Positions 36,946 to 49,217 of a stretch of 64,000 nucleotides of DNA are shown piece by piece. The stretch spans positions 22,788,001-22,852,000 of the forward strand of contig NC_061773.1 in NCBI RefSeq assembly GCF_022458985.1, in the 5' to 3' direction. Under the pieces are notes generated by a model, which ran no database searches, was not told the DNA's origin, and saw nothing but the letters and a program-made list of their open reading frames with translations. The translations under genes were made by a program, and so were the position numbers. Origin of the DNA: Mugil cephalus. Lineage: Eukaryota > Chordata > Actinopteri > Mugiliformes > Mugilidae. How positions within the stretch are numbered: position 1 is the stretch's first letter; each line of letters opens with the position of its first letter.

Positions 36946-39020
36946 TATGATCCTTCATCCCCCAGTGGAGAAATGTACAGTGTCGCAGCAGCATACAGTT
37001 TAAAGGACAGTGCACGCAAGACAAGTAAACATTAAGTAATTAGAAAAACATATGTGGTCTCCTGGGATCAGGCCTGGTTTTACAGCCTCACAGCAGCAGG
37101 AAGGAAAAACACTCCTTCTCAAGGCGCCACTGCCCGGTGCTGTTACAGTGCCATGGAGGAGGTGAGTCTGGTTTTCCATCACATCCCCCCATCACCTATA
37201 ACCTACACAGACTCAAGAGGGCAAGTGATCTTCAGTAAGTGATCGTAGCATCTAGCATCTACTCTGGCCTTTCCATCTTGTCCAAACACACAGAGAAACG
37301 ATTCGGTGGTACTCCTTCACCTGGAGGACAAAGGACACTCCTCTGCAGAGGGTTAGCGTCTACATTTTAGCCAGAGAACGCAGATGGTAAAGGAAGCCAT
37401 GTAACATATGTAAAACTGGAAAATCCCTCTCTGAACAGAGGAGGTGGACTGAGGATTTATCTGCCATCAATTCACATTTAAGTCTTAACTTCTGTCCCCG
37501 AGAAGTTTCACCTCCCATGCACGCCTGGAGACTGGAGACTCGTCAGAGCACCGGGACGGGGACAAAGAGTCTCCACCAATGACAGGTAAGTATCCAGCTG
37601 TTAACAGACCAGTCAAGTGAGTTTCTGACACCCACGGATGTTCCTTTTCTATCCCCAAGTGGCTTCTTGGATGAGTGGTGAAACGTCTTCTAGAAAGTCT
37701 ACAAGTCCAATTGCCCTTGGATACATTTTTGGATAAGTCAGCACAATGTTTGCCACAGACGCTTTCTGACTTAATGTCAAATGACTAAAACGAAATATAT
37801 CATAAAAAAAATTACATTTCCGTATGCATCAATATTATATTAACTGCCTTGAATGGCCTAAACTATGCTCGACAAAAGAAAATAACTTATTTTAGTTCCA
37901 CTAACATGGTGGAGCTTATGACCTATACTGCAGCCAGACACCAGGGGGAGCTCTACTTGCTTTGGCTTCACTTTAGAGTATCAGTTCCGTAGACCATCTT
38001 TATCTGCGGTCTATGTTTGGATGTTTTCTGCAGGTCGAAGCAGCTGGTTCAGAGTAAACCACAACGGCACAGCAGCTTCTGACAACACGTTGCAAATAGG
38101 GTTTAAATGATCCTTCGGCTTTGGCTCAGATATCAAAGGTTTAAACCTGTTCTAAATGTTACACTGCCAGTAAGACAGTGACAGAACAGACTCGCAGACT
38201 CAGTGTGGTTACAGAGAAGATTTTTAATTAAAAAAAAAAAAAAAAAACTTGTCAGGAATAAAGCAGCAGCACAGCTACATCAGCTTTGGTAGTTTATAGA
38301 GCATTTCCAATTTATCGCAACCTTTTAAGATATTAACACACAAAGACTGAAGAAAGAAAGCACATTTATAAATAATATTTACTGTCACATGTGCCTACCA
38401 AGGACATTTTTCTGTTTAATTAATATTGTTAATACATGTTGGCATTCAGCTTAAGTTCACATCAAAGTGAATAATGTCAAAGACAATGTCAGAAAGACTC
38501 TAGTGTTAAAGAAAAGTGGAAGTTAAAGGAAATAAAGGTGCTGAATACATGTTTCCTCTTATTTAAAAATGAAGCTGAACACCTGCTCACCTGAAACTCA
38601 AAAGCTGTAGCTGTAGAATCAGTTAACAACCAGAGACTCGTACAACTTGAGAAATTGTTCAGAATATCCTGCAGGTGAGATCAGTGTCCTCAGAAATGTG
38701 CTCGACCCACATAAATATATTCCTAATAAAAACCAAAACTCCTATTGCCTGCGTTTTAGCTTTGGTTTTAGATGCACCCCGACCTGGATGACTGGGAACC
38801 TTCAGACATGATAAAGCTCTGAGATCTGAAAGGGGATTGAAATGTGTAGCAAGTGGGGAAACACAGACAAAACATCACTTGAAACTGTAACACTGCTCTA
38901 TTTGTAAGTTTTTTTCTGTCTTTCTTTCAGTGAATGACTGATCAAAGATTAATCAATATGTCAAACTACGCATGATAAGAACAAGAGTAGTAACACGAGA
39001 AACATGCAGGAAAAAAACAA
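36946..39020. other. Intergenic interval with no recognised gene
   Basis: Two kilobases of AT-rich sequence. Around 37660-37740 a GTGAAACGTCTTCTAGAAA-like motif resembles a tail seen in fish retroposons. A run of A occurs at 38230-38247. I see no exon. Confidence 0.45.
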
Positions 39021-39376
39021 TTCAGTTTGACAAAAGGACAAATAACAAAAAAAAAATATATATATATATAAGAAAAAGGAAATTCTAAATTTAGTGAAAC
39101 TAATACAAAAAAATCACACACTTATTATCAGTGGTGTTGTAGAGGTCAGAAAATATAACTTCGAGTCGTTTGCAGTCTACAAAAACACACATCCGAAAAC
39201 CTGAGGGGAACCTATGTAGGTTCATATACAGCTTATTTAGAATGGACAGTTCACAATTTGTGACAGGGACACTGATGAATGGTATAGGTAAAGATGTGTT
39301 TGTCTCATATGGCAAAAAGGCATGTCTCACAGCCAGAATAAAACCCCCTCCATAAGTCAGGGGTGTGATGATATCG

Positions 39377-42083
39377 CTACTGGGTCGTACTAGTGAAAAA
39401 ACCTTTCAAGTAGTAGCTGAAAAAGAACTCATCCAACTTCTCCTTCATGTCCGTGATGTTGGCCTCGTCGCGGTAGATGCGTTGAACAAGAATGTCTTCT
39501 CTGGAGTACACCAGCAGATCGCACCACGTCGCTCCGGTCACCATCATCTCTCCTTGGATGTGCCAGTAGCTCAGGTGGTGCCTCTTCAGCTGTAAATCTC
39601 CGTTCCTGCTGAACACGAAATTGGAGTCGGCGAAGCTCGGCAGCATGACGCACTTGATGTGCACCAGTCCGAAGCGGTCCTGCTCGTTGGGGTCGTACAC
39701 CAACCCGTGAGGCGCTGCCCCAAGCCACGGGGCGTTTGGGTGGACAACCAGACCGCAGGGATACCAGTTCACACACAAATGGCGGCAGTATTCCCGAAGT
39801 GCTTCGGTCTTCAGCTCCTCCTCTATCTGTGCCATCTTGGACCTGGGGGGTCCTTTCAGAAGCTTATATATCAGGTCTTCTGCATGTTTACGTCCCGGCT
39901 GAAGTTTGCAGATTTCTTTGAAGCGGTAGGTCAAGCGCATCTTCCGGTGCTCTTCTATAGACTCCCTGCATTCACGTGTCGAGAGCTCCAGATGATGTGC
40001 TGCCTCCCAGGTGATCTGCATGCTATTTACACGTTCATGGTCCTCAGCACTGAGCACAGAGAGGTCCGCAAGCTCCAGGTTGTTAATAGCAAGCGGGAGC
40101 TGCGGCCGAGGGGGAGCGTCGTCACAAGCCTTAAAGTCCTGACTTGATGGCAGAGGGAAATGATAGGAGAGAGGGCAACCTTTAGGGACTTGACCAAGAG
40201 CAGAGTCCACCAATTCTACATTGGACGTCAGGTCAATTGTTGTGATCAGAGGCTTCTTATCATCGGGAAAATCTATAAAGGCTTCCTTGAGACTTTCAAA
40301 GAATGACTGGCAGTCAGGTGGGGGAGGCATGAAAGGTTTGTAGGGCATGATCCTGTGAAGAGAAACAGGTTAGTGCTTTTATCTGTGGAAGAAAACAGGT
40401 ACGACACATTCCGAGTCTCACCGCCCTTACCTAGGAAACTTCAGCATGGTTTTCTGCAGGGACGGGTTATTCTTCTGTTATTGTGTGGCACGATTTCCAC
40501 CCAAGGAAAGAAAATATATATATTAAACACATGTAGTATGTTTCTAACAGTTTCAACAACAACTCAGACTTGCATTGTGAGGGGCTTGGTCTCAATCAAT
40601 CTGAACTGAGCTTCGATTAACTTTTGAGAACTTCTACATGGTCATCAAAGAGAAACCTTACCTTCCACCTTCTCACAAAAGCCAACGCCTGAGATTTGCA
40701 AAGCAACATCTGGATAAACCTGAGTCATCAGTCTTTTGTTGAGGAATAAATGACGTTAAACTGGATTTGATGACCGGCCCATTTCTGTAGAGCTCTGCTG
40801 GAGCGTCTTCAGCCGAGGTACAAGCGACATTAACTTTGACGGACCTATTTGTTGGACTTAATGCAACAAAACTCTACTTTTTTTTTAGGAAAACACACAA
40901 AAACATTACAAAAATGTATTCTTCCATTGCGTTTGTCATATGGGGGATACATTGCTTTGTGTTTTTGTGGCCGCTTGAGGCACTATGTTTGACACCTATG
41001 TTCTAGGGCATTTTTTCCTAAACTTACATTCGTCTTTGAAGATGCAGGACGAGCTTGACGTTCCTGGTTCTCAGCTTCTGCTTCATCGCCCCTGAACGCT
41101 TGTGAGCAATCCGAACCTGCTCCAAGCTCTGAGAAACTCTCCCTCTGGTCACTGTTCTCTTCCTCATCTGAGAGGGTGGCTGAAGAGTCGGTGCTGTAAT
41201 CCACTACATTAATCTGGTATAAATCAGCGATGCTTGTGTCTTCTTCCTTCGGTTCAGTTTTTACACAGTCAAGTACGGCCTCCCCGGGTACTTGTTGCTG
41301 CTCCGGTTCCCACTTTACCTCTGTTTCAATTAACTCTTCTTTGGGTTTTTTAGTCGGTGGCTCAGATACTTCGAATTCAAACTGGGAGTTTCTCTCAAAC
41401 GGCCTCTCTGCGTGGGCTCCAGTGTGTCGACCGTCATCTATTGAAAGAAAACATTGTTAATCAACTACACATCTCCTGCCTTATTTTGAGTATAAAATGT
41501 CTGTAGACGTAGTACCTGCGCATTAAACTGTAATTCTTTGTAGGTACCAGAGAAATAAGCTTTGGATGATTATTACTAATGGAGCAGTAAAGCAAGATGA
41601 TAAACCCTAACAATGCTAAATTACACTCATGTTGGATTTATGAGTTGTTATAATCGTCATTTAGTCTGTTTGGTTTAATAGTATTTGGTTTGCTTATACC
41701 AGAATATTTTATTTCCTTGGGGTTTTAATGCATCCATGCACCCTATTTGCTTAATTTAAGACTATTTAAGTAATAGTTGGGTAACAAATGAGTAGTTGTT
41801 CTGCAGAGGAAGGATAAACCATCATCATCAGTGTTTGACTTCGTTGCGACTCTAAAACTCATGTGCAGCATTAAACTAACCCTGGTAAAGAATGAAAAGA
41901 CAAACCTATGCGGGTTAGCTTTAACTCGGGATTGATCACCATGTGCAGCGTGCTCCTCAGGCGTTTGTTTTCCTCACAGCAATCCTCCAAGATACTTTCA
42001 ACTTCTCCAAATATCTCATCGAACACGGCGTTGAGGCGTTCAGTTAAAATGCCCCTTAAATGCTGGACCCTGCGACGAGCCAT
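39377..42083 (-). CDS. YqaJ/lambda-exonuclease-like protein with zinc-finger-protein-type N-terminus; catalytic acids replaced
   Basis: Four exons (minus strand): 42083-41906, 41437-41028, 40474-40431 (44 bases) and 40352-39377. All have GT-AG borders and join in phase to 535 residues plus stop. Residues 1-60 (MARRRVQHLRGILTERLNAV...) form a heptad-rich helix like the N-terminus of many fish C2H2 zinc-finger proteins. About 60-197 is acidic and low in complexity, with KPKEE and KTEPKEE. From about 330 a YqaJ-type PD-(D/E)XK nuclease fold follows, recognised by the frame LVVHPNAPWLGAAPHGLVYD, then VHIKC and YWHIQGEMMVTG. In active YqaJ proteins these positions usually read SPDG and E-x-K. Here they read APHG and HIK, and the upstream E-P-x-A motif reads KTEA. 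No zinc finger follows. The start has a fair context (GAAATGG). No stop or frameshift breaks the frame, so the gene looks maintained, but it is probably not a nuclease. Role unknown. Confidence 0.85.
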
Positions 42084-42182
42084 TTCCAACAATGTTATAA
42101 ACTATGGTAATAATAATAATTAAAAAAAAAAAAAAAAAAAGGTTCTTGCAGACAGAGCTACAAAAACAGAGCCGGGTATGGC

Positions 42183-42265
42183 GATTCTTCTTCGTTGAAT
42201 TTTAGTGGTTGGCATTTGTTACATTAGCGCCCTCTTCAGAAGAAGAAGAAGAAGCAGAAGAAGCT
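42183..42265 (-). mobile_element. LINE-type 5' repeat copy, inverted relative to that at 43585
   Basis: Read on the minus strand it has AGAAG repeats, GGGCGCTAATGTAACAAATG, GCCAACCACTAAAATTCAAC and GAAGAAGAA. This is the same layout as GGTGGCGGTAATGCGCC...CCGCCAATAAACA...GAAGAAGAAG at 43585-43672. Both resemble the common fish repeat beginning CAGTAGGTGGCGGTAATGC. Confidence 0.55.
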
Positions 42266-42419
42266 GTGGACAGAACAAGCTCAAACAGGTTATTGTGTGT
42301 TCAGACTCATCATCTGCACTGATACATTCACAGAAAATGGCATCACAAAGCATACCAGATTTGTTACTTATATAGGTTGCACAGATTACATATAAAGGTC
42401 AAATTCATTTGGGTAACAG

Positions 42420-43000
42420 CACACAGGAGAGTTAGAGGGGAATGAAATAGCGAATGGATGGAGATGGAGGTGGAGAAACACGCAGTTCAACAAGGGGAGG
42501 TCTTGGTGGTATATTTCAGCAAGAAGTTAATTGGGAAACATGAGACAGATTTGTGTGAATCTGGAGAAGAGGAGGAGAGTGTTAAACATTTTATTTGCAA
42601 GTATCAGATGTACAAAACAAGCAGGGGAAAAACAGGGCCGAGTTAAAGAAAATTAAAGAATTGCAGTGTTTAATCTCAAAAATGTATTGAGGAAAGAAGA
42701 AATAAAATATAGAGCCTTGTTTCAATTTTTTAAGAGAAATGGGAGTGATAAAGAGAATTACAGTGGTGGGAAAAAAAAAGTTTTTGGACACCCCATGTGA
42801 GATATTGCATTAAGAATCACTGTTCAAGGGCAATTACTTTTAGTACCAAAGCCATTAAAAAATAAAATTGATTGGTTCCATTAAAATACTTAAGGCATTT
42901 GGAGTATTGGGCCATTTTGGTTCCAGTGATCCACTAATGAAGGTGCTGGTTTTATTAAAAGACACAAATTATTATTATATAAAACTAGCACATTTTAAAA
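42420..43000 (+). mobile_element. Probable LINE 3' fragment, decayed
   Basis: A short frame (42458-42646) carries C-E-S-G-E-E-E-E-S-V-K-H-F-I-C-K-Y, which resembles the C...H...C knuckle at the end of fish LINE reverse transcriptases (ESVKHFI...C). The continuation to about 43000 is broken. Judged by resemblance only. Confidence 0.45.
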
Positions 43001-43584
43001 AGTTCTTGTTTTAGACGGAAATGTGTAAAAATATGATCCTAATTCAGGAATTGATGGTTTATTAGATTTTGTTCAGTTTTAAACACATTCTGTGTTATTT
43101 TTTGACTTAAAGACCCCTTCATGGTCTACGTCACAGTGATGTCACGTTGTTAACTGGAGACAAAACAGAGCCTGAGAAGTCTGAGGTGAACACAATCACT
43201 TTCAGCTATGACAATGTCCTCTTGCTGTAGTTTTTGGTGCCAAAACCGAAAAATCAAAAACACTAACTTGAAGTTTCTACACATACCAGCCACTGCCACT
43301 TGTAGACAGCTTTGGTTTGACTTTGATGATTAAAAGAAAGGAATGGAATGAGACAGTCAACAAGGGACACACTTCTTATCAGATAAGATTAATATGTAAT
43401 GAATCATCAGTTTCAGCCTTGATAACTATGAGATATTATGAATTGGAATAACTCTTGACTGAAAATATGTTAAGTTAATATTTTTCCATAAATATTTCAT
43501 GATAATGTTTGAGATTGTATACAATTTTACGGATGTCCGAAACAGTTTTTCACTACTTTTTTGTTTATGTTTTGTTCCCCCCTA

Positions 43585-43672
43585 CACTCCCAGCACAGTA
43601 GGTGGCGGTAATGCGCCTTCCTCGATTAGATGCTACCCGCCAATAAACAAAGAGAAGAAGAAGAGGAGGAGG
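43585..43672 (+). mobile_element. LINE-type 5' repeat next to phf13 5' UTR
   Basis: Contains CAGTAGGTGGCGGTAATGCG, TAGATGCTACCCGCCAATAA and an AAGAAGAAGAGG tail. It is the partner of the inverted copy at 42183-42265. It lies at or just before the likely start of phf13 transcription. Confidence 0.6.
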
Positions 43673-43679
43673 GGGTGGG

Positions 43680-44087
43680 AGCAGGCAGCTGGGTGACAGC
43701 CGAAGTGAAACACTCCCCCAGCAGAGTCAGTAAACTGGATCAAACGGAGACATTACTGGACAAGTCGATGGAAACGTAGTAGGACTAGGCTTGTGAAACA
43801 CCCGCTGGTAACGAGGAAGAGGGGGGAGGAAGCTCGTGTCGCTACTTTGAACCGACGCTGTGTGGATCTGGTTCCGAGTGCTGTTATCGTCGGAGCCAAA
43901 ACTTATTATTAACACTGTTGCTTCGAGTTTTTAGCATAGGTGGACACCTAGCGAGCAAAGCTAAGCAACACCGAGTGTTTACGGTCCCCACCACCACCAC
44001 CACCCCTCACACCCCATCGGATAGCCCCGATTTCTGCAACCTGTCAGGGTACCAACAACACGTCAGGTGGTCGGGCTCTCGGTAAAG
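43680..44087 (+). promoter_or_regulatory. Probable phf13 5' UTR and promoter
   Basis: A moderately CpG-rich stretch before the ATG, with a (CCA)n run at about 43988-44003. The next gene upstream, the YqaJ-like gene, starts 2.0 kb away on the opposite strand, so the interval is shared head-to-head. No TATA box is evident; the start site is not resolved. Confidence 0.45.
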
Positions 44088-47000
44088 ATGGGTGACATAG
44101 ACCCATCGACATCCCGTGCCTTCCAGTCGGAGGTAAGTGTTTTATGTGGGTGTTTTGGCAGTGAGCGGTTTTGCAGGTGTAGCAGCAGCAGCAGCTGGTT
44201 GGTTGGTTGGTTAGCCTTAGCCCCCTAAGCTAATGTTGACACAACGTTACGATAGACGTGTGGGGGGAAAAATAGAAAGAAAAAAAGTTGAAACACGTTA
44301 AACATTCAGACGAGCTCTGGTCAGACTACAAAGTTTTTTTCGCCCAGACGCCTGATATTGAGTTGGGGTGTGTGAGTCATTGATGTTACTTCAAGAGTGC
44401 ACTTGGTTCGAGCTAGCTAGCTAGAAAAAAATCTTGGCCTTCGTCCATCGTACCTCTGTATCCACATTTCTCCCCCCAAAAAAAAACAAAAACAAAAAAA
44501 GGGAAATATTTTTTTGAGGTCACAGGACATCTTACCGATATTTGTTCCTGAAGTTAGAGCAGGAAAGGGTAAAATGGCTCGACTTTCATGGGAGCCTGGA
44601 ATATGTTACAAAATCATCTAAAACTCGAGGAGCAGATCTTATTTGATATTTTTTTTTTTAAATCTATGTAGAAGATCTGATGGGTTGATTTAACTGTCTG
44701 GTCATGGTTTAACTAGTGTAGGTTCCTTTTAGCGTGATCATCAAGTGACTCGTGTGTGTGAATTGCATTCCTGCTGTGTGTGTTTTCCTGTTGTCTGTAT
44801 GCTTTTTTTTGTTGTTTCTCTGTCAGTAACTTTGTGTTTTGGATGCATTGCTGCATATCTTGGCCAGGTCTCTCTTGAAAATCAGATTTTTAATAGTTAA
44901 ATAAAAGCCTTTTTTTTTTTTTTTTTTTTTTAAAGAATAGAGAAAACATTCCTTCACCATTGCGGGGAGATGCTAACATTAGTACTGGCTAATTAACCCT
45001 CGTATTCACGACATCTCCGAGGGTCCTCACTTAACAGTCACTGATGCTTTTATGGATTTCTGTCACTATTTTGTAAACGATAACACAATTGTGGCTCCGC
45101 TGTTTTTGTTTGCTCGTTGAATTATACTGACGCTAGCCCCTTAGCACCAGCTAGTCACTTAGTTACCGTACACCGCTAGCCCACCAGGCTACCATTAGCT
45201 GCCGTTTTTAGTTTGTCAATCGGTGGGGGTTGGTAGTAGTGGTGTGCGATGCCGCTACATTTGGTATCGATCCGATACCAAGTAAATACAGGACCAATAT
45301 CACCGATAGCGACACCGATACTTTTTTTTTTTTTTTTTTTTTAAACACCTCAGGCGAATGTATCATTCATTTTAATTAATCTAAATGAATTTTCAAGACC
45401 TTTAAATGTTTTTGTGATTTGGATTATTAATCAGTTAAAATCTAGTACATAATTTGTTCAAAGATTAAGTGTAACACGGATCATGCATTACGATTATATA
45501 TTTACACAAAATGTTTTTTTTTATATAGGTAAATAAAAAGATGGTGATGAAAAACAATTTTTTTGTTGTGGAGGGAAAGTTTGGTACACTTTCAGGAAAA
45601 AAAGCAGAAAGAAGGGCACACTCTGAAAACTCTACCTCAAAAAGCGTTTGTTTTCATAAGTTCTCAAGTAATAATTTTCTGTTGTTTCCAAACTAAAACA
45701 TTTACTGCGATAATAAATTATTTTATTATATATTTGTTTGCATGCCTGATGGTTGTGAGCTACTCCTTCTCAGGCAGAACTTTAATTAGCCTATAATCCC
45801 TGAGTTCTCATTTGTAGGACACTCCATTTTTCTTTAAAGGACCTTGTACCCCCCAAAACTCTCCAGTTTTCCTCGTTCCATTTTCCTGTCTTTTATTGGG
45901 TCTCGTTTCATCGGTTAACATAAATATTTGTATCTGTGTTATATCCACATTTTAAGGGCTCCCTAGAGGGAGGTAAAGCGGATCATTATTTGTTATTGTT
46001 TCATCTTTGTCGTTAGATAATAAAGACGCTTGAAAGAGCAGAGATATGGACTCATTTCACCTTCTTAAAAAAAAACGAAAAAAAGAATAACTAGTAAATA
46101 CAAAATAATTAATTATCGCAGTAAATGTTTTTGTTTGGAAACAACACAAAATTATTACTTGAAAAAAAAATATTTTTGAGGTAGAGTTTTCAGAGTATGC
46201 CTTTCTTTCTGCTCTTTTTCCTGAAAGTGTACCAAACTTTACCTCCAGAAGAAATATTATAATAAAAAAAGTAAAACAAATTTTTTCATCACTATCTTTT
46301 TATGTACCTGGATATTCTCTGCCAAACTGAAAGGCTTCATCCAATGAGCTCTGTGTTTTCTTTTCCCTGATTTTTCATGTGCTTTTACAAGTTTGTTGTA
46401 ACTTACAACCTTTTTTACAACTCGCAAATAACTTGCTGTCGTTACATTTCGACTTTGCGTAGGAGAGAAGCTGAAACCTAAGTATCGATCTCATTACATA
46501 CATATCGATCAGTATAGATAACAACGTTGGTATCGATATTATCGGTATTCGGATCGATCCGCCCAGCACTACTTACTTTTTTCTTGTGTTAGTCGACATG
46601 TTATTTAGTGTTACACAGTTCAGTTTTGTTTCGTGACATTGAGCGAACCCCGAGTATGAATGGTCTGATGCAGCTAACGTGTTGACTGTTTTCTTCAGGG
46701 CTTCAGTCCGCCATACGGGAGGAGGAGGACAGTAGAGGATTTTAACAAGTTTTGCACTTTTGTCTTGGCCTATGCCGGCTACATCCCATACCCCCAAGAG
46801 GTAGGTAAACAACACCCTCAGTGCCCTTACACACATCACCAAACAAGCACCTGCGTTCTTAGACTGTGTTTGTGCTTCTTTTAATGTTATTGTGGAAGCT
46901 ACTGTTGTTTTACACAGTTGATGTTTGTTTCCACATGTACACAAACCAACAAAGAAAAAGTAACACCCTGGTTATGTAGAAGGACTCATTTAAAAACCCA

Positions 47001-49217
47001 CACACTCTATTCATTGGAGTCATTATGCGTTTGATAAACTGATGAAGTCAATAACAAATATATATATATATATATGTGAATTATTGTGGATAAAAGTTGA
47101 TACAGTTGTTCAGTCTGTGAATCTGTTTGTTGACATCTTGTCTTCAAGTTAAATTGCTTGGCAAGTTGTATATGAAGCGTTAAGCTTCCTTTGAAGTTAA
47201 TCTTCTGTTTGGATACAGGGAGGGTGATATGCAGACAATGAGATTAAGTTAAACATGTTCTTTGGTCTCTGGAGTTTAAAGTGTTAAAGTTTTGCACGCC
47301 CTTTCACGCCCTTTCATGGTGTAGCCTATGACTCCGTTGCCTCCTGTCTAGTTTGCTGCCTTTCATTTGCCGTCTGTCAGATGATTTAGAGCCACATCAG
47401 CCTCGACTGCTCTTTGTCACCTTCGTAACTCGACCCTTTACTCGTAAGAAAAAAAATCTGATCACAATGTCAACTCATTTCAATCCATGTGCCAGCTTAT
47501 GTCATATTTCCACACAGTTATAGTTAATAAAAACACTGAAGCTGTGCACCTCTAACCAGGGTGTTGGATATTCTGTCTGTTGTTACACACATTATTTATT
47601 TTTTCCAATTTCAAAGTCTCATAGATGTGATTCATGCACTGGGTGTTTTTGCTACTCTGCAAGTATGACAGAACATTGCCCGACAGTTCCTCGCCCTTAA
47701 TATAATTTTATTTGAAAACATAAACCGTGAGTCCCTTTTTTTCCCCCCTGTTAAAGTGTACTTACTTCTTTGCCGTCAGCAACAGGGTTCTCTAGATTTT
47801 GCGCCATTTCTTTTACTCTGAAGCTTTAGATAATCATATGAATGACCAGTTAAAGGTTTGTGAAGAATTTTGAAACTGAATCTCAGTTCTGTTCTGTTAG
47901 TCTGAACTCCCCCTGCATCTCCGTTTGTTGTTACAGGACTCTCCTCTGCGTAGTAGCTCCAGTCCCCCCAACAGTACGGGCAGCACAGCCGACAGCGACG
48001 GCTGGACCCCAGGACCCCCGACCTCATGCCCCCAGCGCCCTCCCAAAGTCCCTCAGGACAGGAGCAGGAAACGTCCCCAGCCGGGACCCATGCTCTCCAG
48101 TCACGGCAAAAAGGATGTAGGTTGAATCGACGCGTTCATCCACCAAAATACGATCAACACGCGGATCTGGCGTCATTTTAAAATGCCTATTTTCTCTTCC
48201 GCAGCACACAATCACCACGCTGCATCCAGATGATCGCAGAAAAGTCGACAAGCTGAAGAAGAAGAAGCGGAAAAAGGAGAGGGAGCATCAGTCCGGCGAG
48301 GAAAGCGGGGCGCAGCAGCCTCACTCGGCAGTCTCTCCGCTGCCGTGCCCTCTGTCCTTCGGCGGCCGAACAATCAAAGAAGAACCCGAGGATGATTTCA
48401 GGATCCCCCTCCACCCCCCGTGCCTGCCCAGCCCGTCCCCCTGCAAGGAGGAACCTAAGGAGGAGCCCAAGGAGGAGCGGCGACACTGGGACGGCCGAGA
48501 CCTCGAGGAGGGGGTGGTAAAGGTTCAGAAGGTGGAGGGCTTTTCAGGAAACAGGACGGTGTTCCGCCAGGGGAAACAGGTGGTGTTCAGAGACGAAGAC
48601 GGGTCGGGAGAGGACGAGGACATAATGGTGGACTCGGGTAAGATCTCGCCTCGATACACATGTTTAAATGTGATTAGCTACTGCAGGCGTATGCACTCAC
48701 TGTACGCTTAATACAACAGATGACTACCTCTGTATTCTGAACATGTGCCACATCCCACTTAGCAACAGAACCAGAATTTAAAACCCAACAAACCATGATA
48801 TCCACCTTATTTCTGTTGTTTTATTTTGCTCATTCAAACGTGATTATATATTTATATACATATGAATACTATTTGTTTTATTAATGTTTATTATTATTAT
48901 TATCTTGGTCATTACTCACAAAAAAAAAAAAAAGTCAAACACAAAGAGCGACTGCTGATTGTTTCGCGTCTCCCGTCTCCTCAGACGATGACTCATGGGA
49001 CCTGGTGACGTGTTTCTGCATGAAGCCTTTCGCCGGCCGGGCTATGATCGAATGTAACAAGTGCAACACCTGGATCCACCTGTCGTGCGCCAAGATCCGC
49101 AAGAGCCACGTGCCGGAGACGTACGTGTGCCAGAGCTGCAGGGAGATGCACGGAACCCCGGACGCCCGCCGCTCCCACCGCTCGCGCGTGGGCCCGCGCA
49201 AACATCTGCTAGACTGA
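44088..49217 (+). CDS. phf13: PHD finger protein 13 (phf13/SPOC1), five exons
   Basis: Exons: 44088-44132, 46699-46800, 47937-48116, 48205-48637, 48985-49217, in phase, 330 residues (human PHF13 has 300). PHF13 reads H3K4me3 and takes part in chromatin compaction, germ-cell and DNA-damage functions. Exon 2 has the PHF13/PHF23 signature [20 protein letters not shown] followed by YIPYP. Exon 4 has a nuclear-localisation-like [12 protein letters not shown] (about 125-136), acidic [11 protein letters not shown] stretches and [12 protein letters not shown]. Exon 5 is a C4HC3 PHD finger from [10 protein letters not shown] to VCQSC (about 263-302), ending [27 protein letters not shown] and the C-terminal tail favour PHF13 over PHF23. 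Exon 1 ([15 protein letters not shown]) differs from the human start. Neighbour dnajc11 matches human 1p36. Confidence 0.96.
45237..46572. mobile_element. 1.3-kb foldback DNA transposon in phf13 intron 1
   Basis: The outer ends are inverted: AGTGGTGTGCGATG...GGTATCGATCCGATACC on the left (45238-45275), and the complement of the right end reads AGTGCTGGGCGGATCGATCC (46569-46550). Inside lies a long imperfect inverted repeat, with left arm about 45528-45725 and right arm about 46101-46306. Both arms share TTTGGTACACTTTCAGGAAA, ACTCTGAAAACTCTACCTCA and CATTTACTGCGATAAT. The spacer is 45726-46100. There is no transposase, and no target duplication was resolved. Related ends occur at 31311 and 9140-9860. 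Confidence 0.75.

Noticed and set aside
39429-40147. Open frames opposite or in other frames of the YqaJ exon
   Set aside because: They are shadows of the 323-codon terminal exon, whose frame joins correctly to three upstream exons.
40960-41000. A separate MITE ending in TATGTTTGACACCTATG before the YqaJ exon 2 donor
   Set aside because: Only one inverted end is visible and no matching left end was found, so it is at most a fragment.
44088-49217. Calling the PHD gene phf23
   Set aside because: [15 protein letters not shown] and the RSR..RK-LD tail fit PHF13, and dnajc11 is the neighbour as on human 1p36.
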